36,582 nt of DNA from a bacterium (GTDB taxonomy: Bacteria; Actinomycetota; Acidimicrobiia; Acidimicrobiales; RAAP-2). A model generated the notes under the pieces. The model did not search any database and had not been told where the DNA came from. It saw nothing but the letters and a program-made list of their open reading frames with translations. The DNA lies in contig DAHXOD010000004.1 of NCBI GenBank assembly GCA_027365055.1, positions 1 to 36,582 of the forward strand. The letters are read 5' to 3'. The position numbers were made by a program, and so were the translations under genes. The stretch's first letter is position 1; each line of letters starts with the position of its first letter. Shown here piece after piece: positions 26,727 to 35,546 of the stretch.

Positions 26727-28088
26727 GTGGCCGCCGAGGACCTGTTCTCCGACGCGGCCGAGCGACGGGTCGCCGCCCGCGCCCCCCTGGCCGCCCGCCT
26801 GCGTCCCCGGACGCTCGACGAGATCGTCGGTCAGCAGCACCTGCTCGGGCCGGGAGCGCCGTTGCGGGCGCTCATCGAGTCGGACCGGCTGACGTCGGCG
26901 ATCCTGTGGGGACCTCCGGGAACGGGGAAGACCACCCTGGCGACGGTGGTGGCGTCGGCCACCGCCAAGCGATTCGTTCCGCTCTCCGCGGTGACCGCCG
27001 GCGTCAAGGACGTCCGCCACGTGGTCGACGACGCCAAGCGACTCCTCGGGGAGCAGGGGAGAGGGACCATCCTCTTTTTGGACGAGGTCCATCGGTTCAA
27101 CCGCTCGCAACAGGACGCGCTGCTCCCGTCGGTGGAAGAAGGTCTGCTGGTGCTGATCGGGGCCACCACGGAGAACCCGTTCTTCGAGGTCAACGCCCCG
27201 CTCCTGTCGCGCTCCACCTTGTGGCGGCTGGAACCGCTGTCGGACCGCGAGCTCACCGAGGTGGTGGCCCGGGCCTCTGCCGCGGAGCGCGCCTCGGTGG
27301 AGCCGGATGCGGTGGCCGCCTTGGTCGGCCTGGCCGATGGGGACGCGCGGGCGGTGCTGACCACGTTGGAGGTGGCGTTCGCCCTGGCCGGGGACCGACC
27401 GGTCGTCCTCGGCGACGTGGAGCGGGCCCGCAACGCGCGGCTCCAGCACTACGGCGAACAGGACCACTACGACCAGATCTCCGCGTTCATCAAATCGGTG
27501 CGGGGATCGGACCCTGACGCCGGGCTCTACTGGTTGGCGCGCCTGCTCGAGTCGGGTGAGGATGCGCGGTTCATCGCTCGCCGGCTGGTGATCCTGGCCA
27601 GCGAGGACATCGGGGAGGCGGATCCCCTGGCTCTGGTGGTCGCCGACGCCGCCGCCCGGGCGGTGGAGTTCGTCGGGCTGCCCGAGGCCCAGCTCAATCT
27701 GGCCCAGGCGGTGGTGCACCTGGCGTGCGCGCCCAAGTCCAACCGGGTCACGGTGGCGCTCGGCCGTGCCCAGCGCGACGTGCGGGATGGCCCTCGAGGG
27801 GACGTTCCCGCCCACCTCCGAGACGCGCACTACCGGAGTGCGGCGACGATCGGCCACGGTGAGGGCTACGTCTACCCGCACGACCAGCCCGGAGCTTGGG
27901 TGGATCAACAGTACCGCCCGGCCGAGCTGGGGGTCGCCCGGTACTACGAGCCCAGCGATCGCGGTCACGAAGCAGTGGTGGCCGAACGGCTCCGGAGCCG
28001 GCGTTCCGCCGGCAGTGGCGGAGAGCGCAGTGGTGACGGTGGAGAGGGCGGGGATCGCAGTGGTGACGGCGGGACCCGGTCTGCCTAG
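26727..28088 (+). CDS. rarA: Replication-associated recombination protein RarA (MgsA) AAA ATPase
   Basis: LRPRTLDEIVGQQHLLGPGAPLRALIESDRLTSAILWGPPGTGKTTLA; LFLDEVHRFNRSQQDALLPSVEEG. GTG 26727 is the most plausible start after the aspS stop. Confidence 0.92.
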   Translation: MAAEDLFSDAAERRVAARAPLAARLRPRTLDEIVGQQHLLGPGAPLRALIESDRLTSAILWGPPGTGKTTLATVVASATAKRFVPLSAVTAGVKDVRHVVDDAKRLLGEQGRGTILFLDEVHRFNRSQQDALLPSVEEGLLVLIGATTENPFFEVNAPLLSRSTLWRLEPLSDRELTEVVARASAAERASVEPDAVAALVGLADGDARAVLTTLEVAFALAGDRPVVLGDVERARNARLQHYGEQDHYDQISAFIKSVRGSDPDAGLYWLARLLESGEDARFIARRLVILASEDIGEADPLALVVADAAARAVEFVGLPEAQLNLAQAVVHLACAPKSNRVTVALGRAQRDVRDGPRGDVPAHLRDAHYRSAATIGHGEGYVYPHDQPGAWVDQQYRPAELGVARYYEPSDRGHEAVVAERLRSRRSAGSGGERSGDGGEGGDRSGDGGTRSA

Positions 28089-28103
28089 GCCAGACTGACA
28101 CCT

Positions 28104-30395
28104 ATGCCGGCGTGTCCGAAGGTAGGGAGGAGCCGGGGCCGACGACCCTTCCTGCCCCGACGACATGATCGGCCTCACCAGCCGGCGTGGTTGCCGGCGA
28201 CCGTCGTCGTGACGGTGACCGTGACCGTCGTCGTGGCCGTGCTGACCGCAGCGGCCCTCCCCGACGGGCGGGCGGCAGCCACTCCGGCACCGTCCCGTGC
28301 CACCCCGGCGCTTGCAGCTCCGGCGGCCCTGGTGCGACTGGGCGGTGGGAGGCCACCGCTCCCGCCGGGGAGCACCGTGACCGGGGTGGCGAGCGCGGAC
28401 GTGCCGGTGACGGTCGACCTCTCCTTGAGGCCACGTGATCCGGCGGGCCTGGCTGCCTTCATCCGGACGGTGGACGATCCGGGATCACCCCGGTTCCGCC
28501 ACTTCCTGCAGCCCGGTGCGTTCGCGGCGGCATTCGGACCGTCACCGTCCACGGTGGGCGCCGCTCGGGCCTGGCTGGCGAGCGACGGCTTCCGGGTGGG
28601 ACCGACCGCGCCCGACCGGTTGCTGATCCCGTTCACCGCCACGACGGGGCAGGTTGCGCGCGCGTTGGGGATCGCGGTGGACACGGTGGTGCTGCCCTCC
28701 GGTCGCGTGGCCCGGATTCCCTCGCAGGGGCCGCTGGTGCCCGGGAACCTCGCCCCGTCCATCGCCGGAGTGGTCGGACTGGACACCGTGAGCCGGCCCC
28801 ACGCACAGCCGCTCGCCGGGTCGTCGCGGCCGGCGGCCACCGTGCCCGGACCACTCTATTCGGCGGTGGTGCCCCAGAGCACCACGACCGGCCCGCAACC
28901 CTGCTCCTCGGCGGTCGCGCTCCAGCCCAGTGGGTACACCGCCAACCAGCTCGCCGGCACCTACGGCTTCGATTCGCTCTATCGGTCCGGCCGCACCGGA
29001 GCGGGGGAGACGGTCGGGGTCTACGAGCTCGAGCCGTTCACCACCAGTGACGTCACCGCCTATGAACGCTGCTACGGGCTGTCCGTGCCGGTTCACACCG
29101 TCGCCGTCGACGGCGGGGCGTTCGGGCCCCAGTCGGGGGAGGCGGCCTTGGACATCGAAGACATCGCCGGACTGGCCCCGGGAGCCTCGATCTCGGTCTA
29201 CTCGGGCCCGGCACTCGGGAGCGGCCCCATCGACACCTACGCCAGGATCGTCGACGACGACAGCGCAACGGTCATCTCGACCAGCTGGGGACAGTGCGAG
29301 CCCCAGATGGATCCGGTCGAGCAGGCGACCGAGACTGCGCTGTTCGAACAGGCGGCGGCCCAGGGGCAGACGGTGCTCGCTGCGTCGGGTGACTCCGGAT
29401 CGTCGGACTGTCTGAGTGCGAACACCCCGACGGACGTGTCGCTGCAGGTCGACGACCCGGCCGACCAGCCTTGGGTCACCGGCGTGGGGGGCACGTCGTT
29501 GGTGAGCGCCGGCGCCACCCCGACGGAGACCGTTTGGAACGCCGGCGGCGGCGCCGGCGGTGGCGGGGTCTCCACCGACTTCGCTCAGCCGGGGTGGCAG
29601 TCCGGTCACGGGGTCGGTGGCGCGGTCGCGGCGGCGCAGTGCGCCTCGCTGGGACGGGCGACATGCCGGGAGGTCCCCGACGTCTCCGCTTCGGCCGATC
29701 CGGCTCATGGTTACATCGTCTACTACGCCGGTGACTGGACGGTGCTGGGGGGGACCAGCGGGGCCGCGCCGCTGTGGGCGGCGCTCATCGCCGTGGTGGA
29801 CCAGGGACTTCCGTCACCGGTCGGCTTTCTGAACCCGGCGCTCTACGCGTGTGGGGCATCGCCGTCGATCTTCAACGACGTGACGGCCGGTTCGAACGAC
29901 CTGGTGAACCCGGGCGGCAGCCACTACCTCGCCACCTCAGGGTACGACCTGGCGACCGGCTGGGGATCCCCGAACGGTCCTGCGCTGGCCAGCGAGCTGG
30001 CGGCACCGCCGATCTGTCCCGAGGTGCTCGGGCTCAGCCGGACATCCGGGCCGGTGTCCGGGGGGGAGACGATGACCATCTCCGGTGCGTACCTCTCGGG
30101 TGCGCTGTCGGTGCAGTTCGGCACTACGACAGCCGCGTTCACGATCGACACTTCCACGTCGCTCTCCGTGGTGGTCCCACCAGGTCCAGCGCAAGGAACC
30201 ACCGTCGCCGTCACCGTCCGCAACCGCTTCGGACCGAGCAGTCCGTCGGTCGCCAGTCGCTTCACGTACGTGATGCCGGGCTACTGGCTGGTGGCGTCCG
30301 ACGGCGGGGTGTTCGCCTTCGGGAGCGCCGGCTTCTACGGCTCGACCGGCGGGATGACCTTGAACCGACCGATCGTGGGCATGGCCGCGGCCTAG
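28104..30395 (+). CDS. Secreted sedolisin (S53-family) peptidase with pro-domain, IPT/TIG-like domain and one C-terminal YWLVASDGGVFAFG repeat
   Basis: GGTSGAAPLWAALIAVVDQ (S53 catalytic Ser region); GEAALDIEDIAGLAPGASISVYSG (Glu/Asp region); YDLATGWGSPNG (Ca-binding region); Pro-kumamolisin-like N-terminal region; TMTISGAYLSGALSVQFGTTTAAF (IPT-like). Confidence 0.9.
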   Translation: MPACPKVGRSRGRRPFLPRRHDRPHQPAWLPATVVVTVTVTVVVAVLTAAALPDGRAAATPAPSRATPALAAPAALVRLGGGRPPLPPGSTVTGVASADVPVTVDLSLRPRDPAGLAAFIRTVDDPGSPRFRHFLQPGAFAAAFGPSPSTVGAARAWLASDGFRVGPTAPDRLLIPFTATTGQVARALGIAVDTVVLPSGRVARIPSQGPLVPGNLAPSIAGVVGLDTVSRPHAQPLAGSSRPAATVPGPLYSAVVPQSTTTGPQPCSSAVALQPSGYTANQLAGTYGFDSLYRSGRTGAGETVGVYELEPFTTSDVTAYERCYGLSVPVHTVAVDGGAFGPQSGEAALDIEDIAGLAPGASISVYSGPALGSGPIDTYARIVDDDSATVISTSWGQCEPQMDPVEQATETALFEQAAAQGQTVLAASGDSGSSDCLSANTPTDVSLQVDDPADQPWVTGVGGTSLVSAGATPTETVWNAGGGAGGGGVSTDFAQPGWQSGHGVGGAVAAAQCASLGRATCREVPDVSASADPAHGYIVYYAGDWTVLGGTSGAAPLWAALIAVVDQGLPSPVGFLNPALYACGASPSIFNDVTAGSNDLVNPGGSHYLATSGYDLATGWGSPNGPALASELAAPPICPEVLGLSRTSGPVSGGETMTISGAYLSGALSVQFGTTTAAFTIDTSTSLSVVVPPGPAQGTTVAVTVRNRFGPSSPSVASRFTYVMPGYWLVASDGGVFAFGSAGFYGSTGGMTLNRPIVGMAAA

Positions 30396-30465
30396 GGGCT
30401 CGCCGGACCGGATCCCTCGGCGGTGGTGGGTCGGTGCCACAAGCAGGTTCTAAGCTGTCACGACC

Positions 30466-30879
30466 ATGACCTCCGGTGACACCTTCGTGCTCGTCGCCGC
30501 GATCGCCTGTCTGGTGAGCGTGCTGGTGCTGGTCGTCACGGTGGCCGCGTTGCGCGGCCAGGTGCGCGAGTTGCGGGGGATCACCGACGACCTGCGCAGG
30601 CAGACACTGCCTCTGCTGACCGAAGCGCACCGCGTGGTCGACCAGGCGTCGTCGGAGCTCGAGCGGGTGGGAGCGGTGCTCGAATCGACCGAGTCGGTCC
30701 ATGCCACGGTCGATTCTGCGTCCCGGCTCGCCTATCGGGCGTTCGCCAACCCGGTGGTCAAGGTGCTCGCGGTCAAGGCAGGGGCGGCCGGGGGCGTTCG
30801 ACGGTTGCGGACCCGCACGGGGGGCTCTGGCCCCAGCCGGCCTTCCGGTGCGGAGAGCCGGCGGACGGGAGCGTCCTGA
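30466..30879 (+). CDS. Small membrane-anchored coiled-coil protein (DUF948-like)
   Basis: N-terminal TM FVLVAAIACLVSVLVLVVTVAALRGQVREL followed by a helical region; position upstream of alaS is common in Actinobacteria. Confidence 0.7.
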   Translation: MTSGDTFVLVAAIACLVSVLVLVVTVAALRGQVRELRGITDDLRRQTLPLLTEAHRVVDQASSELERVGAVLESTESVHATVDSASRLAYRAFANPVVKVLAVKAGAAGGVRRLRTRTGGSGPSRPSGAESRRTGAS

Positions 30880-30882
30880 CCG

Positions 30883-31272
30883 ATGCCGAAGCGGACGTTC
30901 TGGTTGGTGACCGGCGCGGCGCTGGGAGCGGGCTCCTCGCTGTGGGCGGAGCGACGAATCCGGCGGACGGTGGCTGAGGCCGCCGCACGGCTGCAGCCCG
31001 ACTCGATAGCGGCCGAGGTGGGTCGCGCCACCCGCAACGGCATCGAGCGTGTCGGCGAGCGGGTCCGGGACGCGGTGGCGACCGGCCGCGAGGAGATGCA
31101 CCTCCACGAGGAGCAACTGTGGGAAGGCCTGGCCGATGCAGGGGCCGTGCCCGCCGGTCGGGAACCGGTCACCCACGTGGCCGCCGATGGAACCCGGGCC
31201 GCCTCGCGGCGCATCGTCCGGGGCACCCGTTTCCCGGTCCCGGCCGCCCAACCACCTCGCAGGGGCCGGTAG
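30883..31272 (+). CDS. Small conserved hypothetical protein upstream of alaS (DUF6167-like)
   Basis: MPKRTFWLVTGAALGAGSSLWAERRIRRTVAEAAARLQPDSIAAEVGRATRNG; resembles the short protein often found before alaS in Actinobacteria. Confidence 0.65.
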   Translation: MPKRTFWLVTGAALGAGSSLWAERRIRRTVAEAAARLQPDSIAAEVGRATRNGIERVGERVRDAVATGREEMHLHEEQLWEGLADAGAVPAGREPVTHVAADGTRAASRRIVRGTRFPVPAAQPPRRGR

Positions 31273-31283
31273 GCTCACCCGTC

Positions 31284-33884
31284 GTGACCTCCGGCACCGC
31301 CCCTGACGCTGATCACCTGAGGGACGCGTTCACCTCGTACTTCTCCGAGCGAGGGCACGCACCGGTGCCGTCGGCCAGCCTGATCCCCCACGATCCCACC
31401 GTGCTCTTCACCATCGCCGGCATGGTCCCGTTCAAGCCGTTCTTCGTGGGAGAGGAGACCGCTCCCTGGCCGCGCGCCACCTCGGTCCAGAAGTGCTTCC
31501 GGACCCTCGACATCGACATCGTCGGCACGACCCAGCGGCACTGCACCTTCTTCGAGATGCTCGGCAATTTCAGTTTCGGCGACTACTTCAAGGAACTGGC
31601 GATCCCCTATGCCTGGGAACTGGTCACCGACGTGCTCGGGATCGACGGCGATCGGCTGTGGGTGACCGTCCACGACAGCGACGACGAGGCGGAAGCGATC
31701 TGGAGAGACGTGGTCGGCGTGCCCGCGTCGCGGATCCAGCGCATGGGCGACGACAATTTCTGGAAGATGGCCGACACCGGACCCTGTGGGCCCTGCTCGG
31801 AGCTCTATTTCGACAAGGGGGACGCCTACGGCGAGCCCGGTGGACCCGCCCATGGGGGCAGCGAGCGCTTCGTGGAGATCTGGAACCTGGTGTTCATGCA
31901 GTACAACCGGCGCGACGCAACGACGTTGGAGCCGCTGCCGAGCCCGAGCATCGATACCGGAGCCGGCTTGGAGCGGATCCTTCCCGTGGTCCAGGGAGTG
32001 GACTCCATCTTCGCCACCGACCTGTTCGCTCCGATGATCGAGACCGCACAGTCGATGACCGGGCTGACCTACGGGGTGGACGAGCGTACGGACGTCGGGC
32101 TCCGGATCCTTGCTGATCACGGGCGGGCGATGGCGATGCTGGTGGCGGACGGCGTACTGCCCGCCAACGAGGGCCGGGGCTACGTGCTCCGCCGGATCAT
32201 CCGCCGGGCGGTACGGCGTGGCCGCCAATTCGGGGTGGACGGTCCGCTGACACCCCGATTGGTCGACACCGCGGTCGCCACCCTGGGCGCGGCCTATCCC
32301 GAGCTGGCGGAGAACCATCGGCTGGTCACCGAGGTCACCACCCGTGAGGAGGAGGGGTTTCTGCGGACGCTGGCCAACGGGACCGCGATCCTCGAGGAGC
32401 AGCTGGCCACCGGGGTGGTGACCATCCCCGGCGACGTGGCCTTCCGGCTGCACGATACGTTCGGATTCCCGGTCGAGCTCACGGTGGAGATGGCCGGGGA
32501 ATCGGGGGTCACCGTCGACCTGGCCGGGTTCGAGGCGGCGATGGAGATCCAGCGGACCCAGGCTCGCCGTGCCACTCGATCCGGCGCCACCCTGCCGGGT
32601 GAAGGGACCTACCGGTCCATCCTGGATGCCGAGGGGCCCACCAGGTTCGTCGGTCAACGCATGGACGGCTACTCGTCACCGGCCCGGGTGCTGGCGGTCA
32701 TCGAGGACGGTGACCATCCCGGTCAGGCCGAAGTGTTCCTCGATCGGACCCCCTTCTATGCAGAGAGCGGTGGGCAGTTGGGGGACACCGGGTCGATCGT
32801 CACGGAGACGGGAACCGCCCTGGTGTTCGACACCGTGCCGGTGGCCGGGGGCCTCAGCGCACACCGGGCGCGCCTCACCGGCACGCTGGCCGTAGGCCAG
32901 GATGCCCTGGCCACCATCGACGCGGCGCGGCGCGACGCCCTGCGTCGCAACCACACCGGCACTCACCTGCTGCACGCGGCGCTGCGCACGGTGCTGGGCG
33001 ATCACGTGCGTCAGCAAGGGTCGCTGGTCGCTCCGGACCGTCTGCGGTTCGACTTCAGCCACCACGCCCCGGTCGCTCCTGAGGAGCTGACCGCAGTGGT
33101 GGCGATGGCCAACACCGAGGTCTTGAGCGATGCCGGGGTGACGGTGGAGGAGACGAGCAAGGCCGAGGCCGAGGCCATGGGCGCGTTGGCCTTCTTCGGC
33201 GACAAGTACGGCGATCGGGTCCGGGTGGTCCGGGCGGGTCCCCGCTCGGTGGAGCTGTGCGGGGGAACCCACGTCGACGCGCTGGGGATGATCGGTCCGA
33301 TCGCCGTGGTGACCGAGTCGTCGATCGGGTCCAACACCAGGCGCATCGAGGCGGTCACCGGCCAGGGTGCCTTGGAACGGATCACCGCGAGGGAGGGACT
33401 GCTGACCGAGGCGGCGTCCTTGTTGCGCACCGAGCCCGAGCACGTGCCCGAGTCGATCGAACGGCTGGTCGAGCGGCAGCGAACCTTGGAGAAGGCTCTG
33501 GCCGCCGCGAAGAGCAAGGAATTGCAGGCCGAGTCGGCGGCCGTGGCGGCCATGGCCGCCGAGGGGGTGGTGGTCGCCCGTCGGGACGGACTCGAACCGG
33601 ATCAGCTCCGCGAGCTCGCCCAGGGTGCCCGGCGGTCCGGTGGACTCCGTGCCGTGGTGATCGGCGGGAGCCCCGACGGGTCGAAGGTGGCCGTAGCGGT
33701 GGCCTGTGATCCGGGTCAGGGACCGGGGCCGTGGGCGGACGCGGGGGCGTTGGTCAAGCGAGTGGCTCCATTGGTCGGGGGCGGCGGTGGAGGCTCACCC
33801 GAGCTGGCGTTGGCCGGCGGCAAGGATCCGTCGGGCATCGACCGGGCCCTCGACGAGGCGCGTGCGGTGCTCGCCCGTGGGTGA
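31284..33884 (+). CDS. alaS: Alanyl-tRNA synthetase
   Basis: LRDAFTSYFSERGHAPVPSASLIPHDPTVLFTIAGMVPFKPFF; RNHTGTHLLHAALR; ELCGGTHVDALG. GTG start 31284 with TAGGCT immediately upstream. Confidence 0.96.
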   Translation: MTSGTAPDADHLRDAFTSYFSERGHAPVPSASLIPHDPTVLFTIAGMVPFKPFFVGEETAPWPRATSVQKCFRTLDIDIVGTTQRHCTFFEMLGNFSFGDYFKELAIPYAWELVTDVLGIDGDRLWVTVHDSDDEAEAIWRDVVGVPASRIQRMGDDNFWKMADTGPCGPCSELYFDKGDAYGEPGGPAHGGSERFVEIWNLVFMQYNRRDATTLEPLPSPSIDTGAGLERILPVVQGVDSIFATDLFAPMIETAQSMTGLTYGVDERTDVGLRILADHGRAMAMLVADGVLPANEGRGYVLRRIIRRAVRRGRQFGVDGPLTPRLVDTAVATLGAAYPELAENHRLVTEVTTREEEGFLRTLANGTAILEEQLATGVVTIPGDVAFRLHDTFGFPVELTVEMAGESGVTVDLAGFEAAMEIQRTQARRATRSGATLPGEGTYRSILDAEGPTRFVGQRMDGYSSPARVLAVIEDGDHPGQAEVFLDRTPFYAESGGQLGDTGSIVTETGTALVFDTVPVAGGLSAHRARLTGTLAVGQDALATIDAARRDALRRNHTGTHLLHAALRTVLGDHVRQQGSLVAPDRLRFDFSHHAPVAPEELTAVVAMANTEVLSDAGVTVEETSKAEAEAMGALAFFGDKYGDRVRVVRAGPRSVELCGGTHVDALGMIGPIAVVTESSIGSNTRRIEAVTGQGALERITAREGLLTEAASLLRTEPEHVPESIERLVERQRTLEKALAAAKSKELQAESAAVAAMAAEGVVVARRDGLEPDQLRELAQGARRSGGLRAVVIGGSPDGSKVAVAVACDPGQGPGPWADAGALVKRVAPLVGGGGGGSPELALAGGKDPSGIDRALDEARAVLARG

Positions 33885-34359
33885 ACCTCCGCTGGGGACG
33901 GGGAGAGCCGGGGCGTCGACGGTCCCGGGTCGGGCGGTCGGTGTCGACCTGGGAGCCCGCCGCATCGGGGTCGCCGTCAGCGACTCCGCCCGGACCGTGG
34001 CGTCGCCCCGCACGACGGTGGACCGTTCGGGGGATCGGGAACGGGACCACCGCGCCCTGGCCTCCTTGGTCGAAGAGGAGTGCGCAACCGTCGTCGTGGT
34101 CGGCTTGCCGCTCTCCCTCGACGGGCGACCCCGCCAGGCGGCGATGGCGGCCCGAGCGGAGGCCGAAGAGCTGCGTGCCCTGCTGGCTCCGGGGGGGGTC
34201 GACGTGGTGCTCCACGACGAGCGTCTCACCACGGTCACCGCGCACCGTTCCCTGGCATGGGGCGGGCGCAACGCCCGCAGCCGCAAAGCGGTGGTGGATC
34301 GGTCGGCCGCCGCGGTGCTGCTGCAGCACTGGATCGACGGCCACCGGGACACCTGGTGA
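33877..34359 (+). CDS. ruvX: Holliday junction resolvase-like RuvX/YqgF
   Basis: GRAVGVDLGARRIGVAVSDSARTVASPRTTV; VVVVGLPLSLDGRP; overlaps the alaS 3' end. Confidence 0.9.
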   Translation: MGEPPLGTGRAGASTVPGRAVGVDLGARRIGVAVSDSARTVASPRTTVDRSGDRERDHRALASLVEEECATVVVVGLPLSLDGRPRQAAMAARAEAEELRALLAPGGVDVVLHDERLTTVTAHRSLAWGGRNARSRKAVVDRSAAAVLLQHWIDGHRDTW

Positions 34360-35537
34360 TTCCCGAGGATCCGGGCGGGTCCGAGGATCTGGGGCGTCCC
34401 GCCCGCTCGCAGGTGCCCAGTCGTCACGACCTGACCGGTCGTGACACCCTGGCGGGCCGGCCCCCAGAGGATCGGGAGGCGGACGGAGCCCGGTACCGTC
34501 CGCGTCGGAGGGCGGCCATCTGGGTGCGGCATCCGTTCTGGACGGTGATGGCCGCGCTGGCCGCACTGGCCATCGTGGTGGTCGTTGCCGGGTTCGTGTG
34601 GGTCGATTCGCAGGCGAGCCCTTCGGGCCCCCCGGGTCCGCAGGTGATCGTGGCGGTGCCGAGCGGTACCGGGACGGGACAGTTCGCCCAGCTCCTGGTC
34701 GATCACCGGGTCATCGGGAGTGCCCTGGCCTTCCGGATCTGGATCGACATCCATGGCAACCCGGGTGTGGACGCGGGGAGCTACGCGTTCGATCGCAACG
34801 AGAGCTTCGGCGCGGTCAAGCAGGTCCTCGACGGAGGGCCCAACGTCTACGACCTGCAGGTTCCCCCGGGGTTCACCGTGGCGGAGATCGCCACCCGGTT
34901 GGGACAGTTCCCCGGCGAGGACCCGGTGGCGTTCCAGCGGCTGGCCACCAGTGGGTCGGTGAAGTCGCCTTGGCAACCACCGGGGGTGACCAACCTCGAC
35001 GGGCTCCTCGGTACCGGCACCTATCAGGTGCTCCCGGGAGAGACCGCCACCCAGCTGCTCACCCAGATGGTGGACCGTTTCAACTCGCAGGCCGTGGCGA
35101 TGAACCTCGCTCACGGCGCGGCCGCCCTTGGGCTCACGCCCTATCAGGCGATCACCATGGCGTCCATCGTCGAGAAGGAAGGGGTCATTCAGAAGAACCT
35201 GGGTCCCGTCGCCCGGGTCATCCTCAACCGGCTGTCCCAGAACATGCCGCTCCAGATGGACTCGACCGTGCTGTACGCAGAGGGACGGGACGGGGGCACG
35301 GTCACCAGCAAGGACCTCCACCTGCAGACCCCGTACAACACCTATCTCAACAAGGGACTGACCCCGACCCCGATCTGCTTCCCCTCGCCTGCTGCCTTGA
35401 CGGCGACCCTGAACCCACCGGCGGGGTCGTGGCTCTTCTTCGTCGTCGTCCAACCGGACGGGACCGAGGCGTTTGCCACGACCTTCGCTCAACAACTGGC
35501 CAACGAGGCCCTCGCCTCCCGGCGCGGGCTCCCGTAG
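34356..35537 (+). CDS. mltG: Endolytic transglycosylase MltG (YceG-like)
   Basis: TM HPFWTVMAALAALAIVVVVAGFVWV; YQAITMASIVEKEGVIQKNLGPVARVILNRL; LHLQTPYNTYLNKGLTPTPICFPSPAALTATLNPP; GTGA overlap with ruvX. Confidence 0.94.
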   Translation: MIPEDPGGSEDLGRPARSQVPSRHDLTGRDTLAGRPPEDREADGARYRPRRRAAIWVRHPFWTVMAALAALAIVVVVAGFVWVDSQASPSGPPGPQVIVAVPSGTGTGQFAQLLVDHRVIGSALAFRIWIDIHGNPGVDAGSYAFDRNESFGAVKQVLDGGPNVYDLQVPPGFTVAEIATRLGQFPGEDPVAFQRLATSGSVKSPWQPPGVTNLDGLLGTGTYQVLPGETATQLLTQMVDRFNSQAVAMNLAHGAAALGLTPYQAITMASIVEKEGVIQKNLGPVARVILNRLSQNMPLQMDSTVLYAEGRDGGTVTSKDLHLQTPYNTYLNKGLTPTPICFPSPAALTATLNPPAGSWLFFVVVQPDGTEAFATTFAQQLANEALASRRGLP

Positions 35538-35546
35538 GAGACCCGG

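Noticed and set aside
29774-30469. Plus-strand ORF overlapping the sedolisin 3' end as a frameshifted continuation of the YWLV repeat array
   Set aside because: Its translation (…RGHGRGLGARRTGSLGGGGSVPQAGSKLSRP) contains no further YWLVASDGG-type repeat, so the orphan repeat is not explained by a simple frameshift here.
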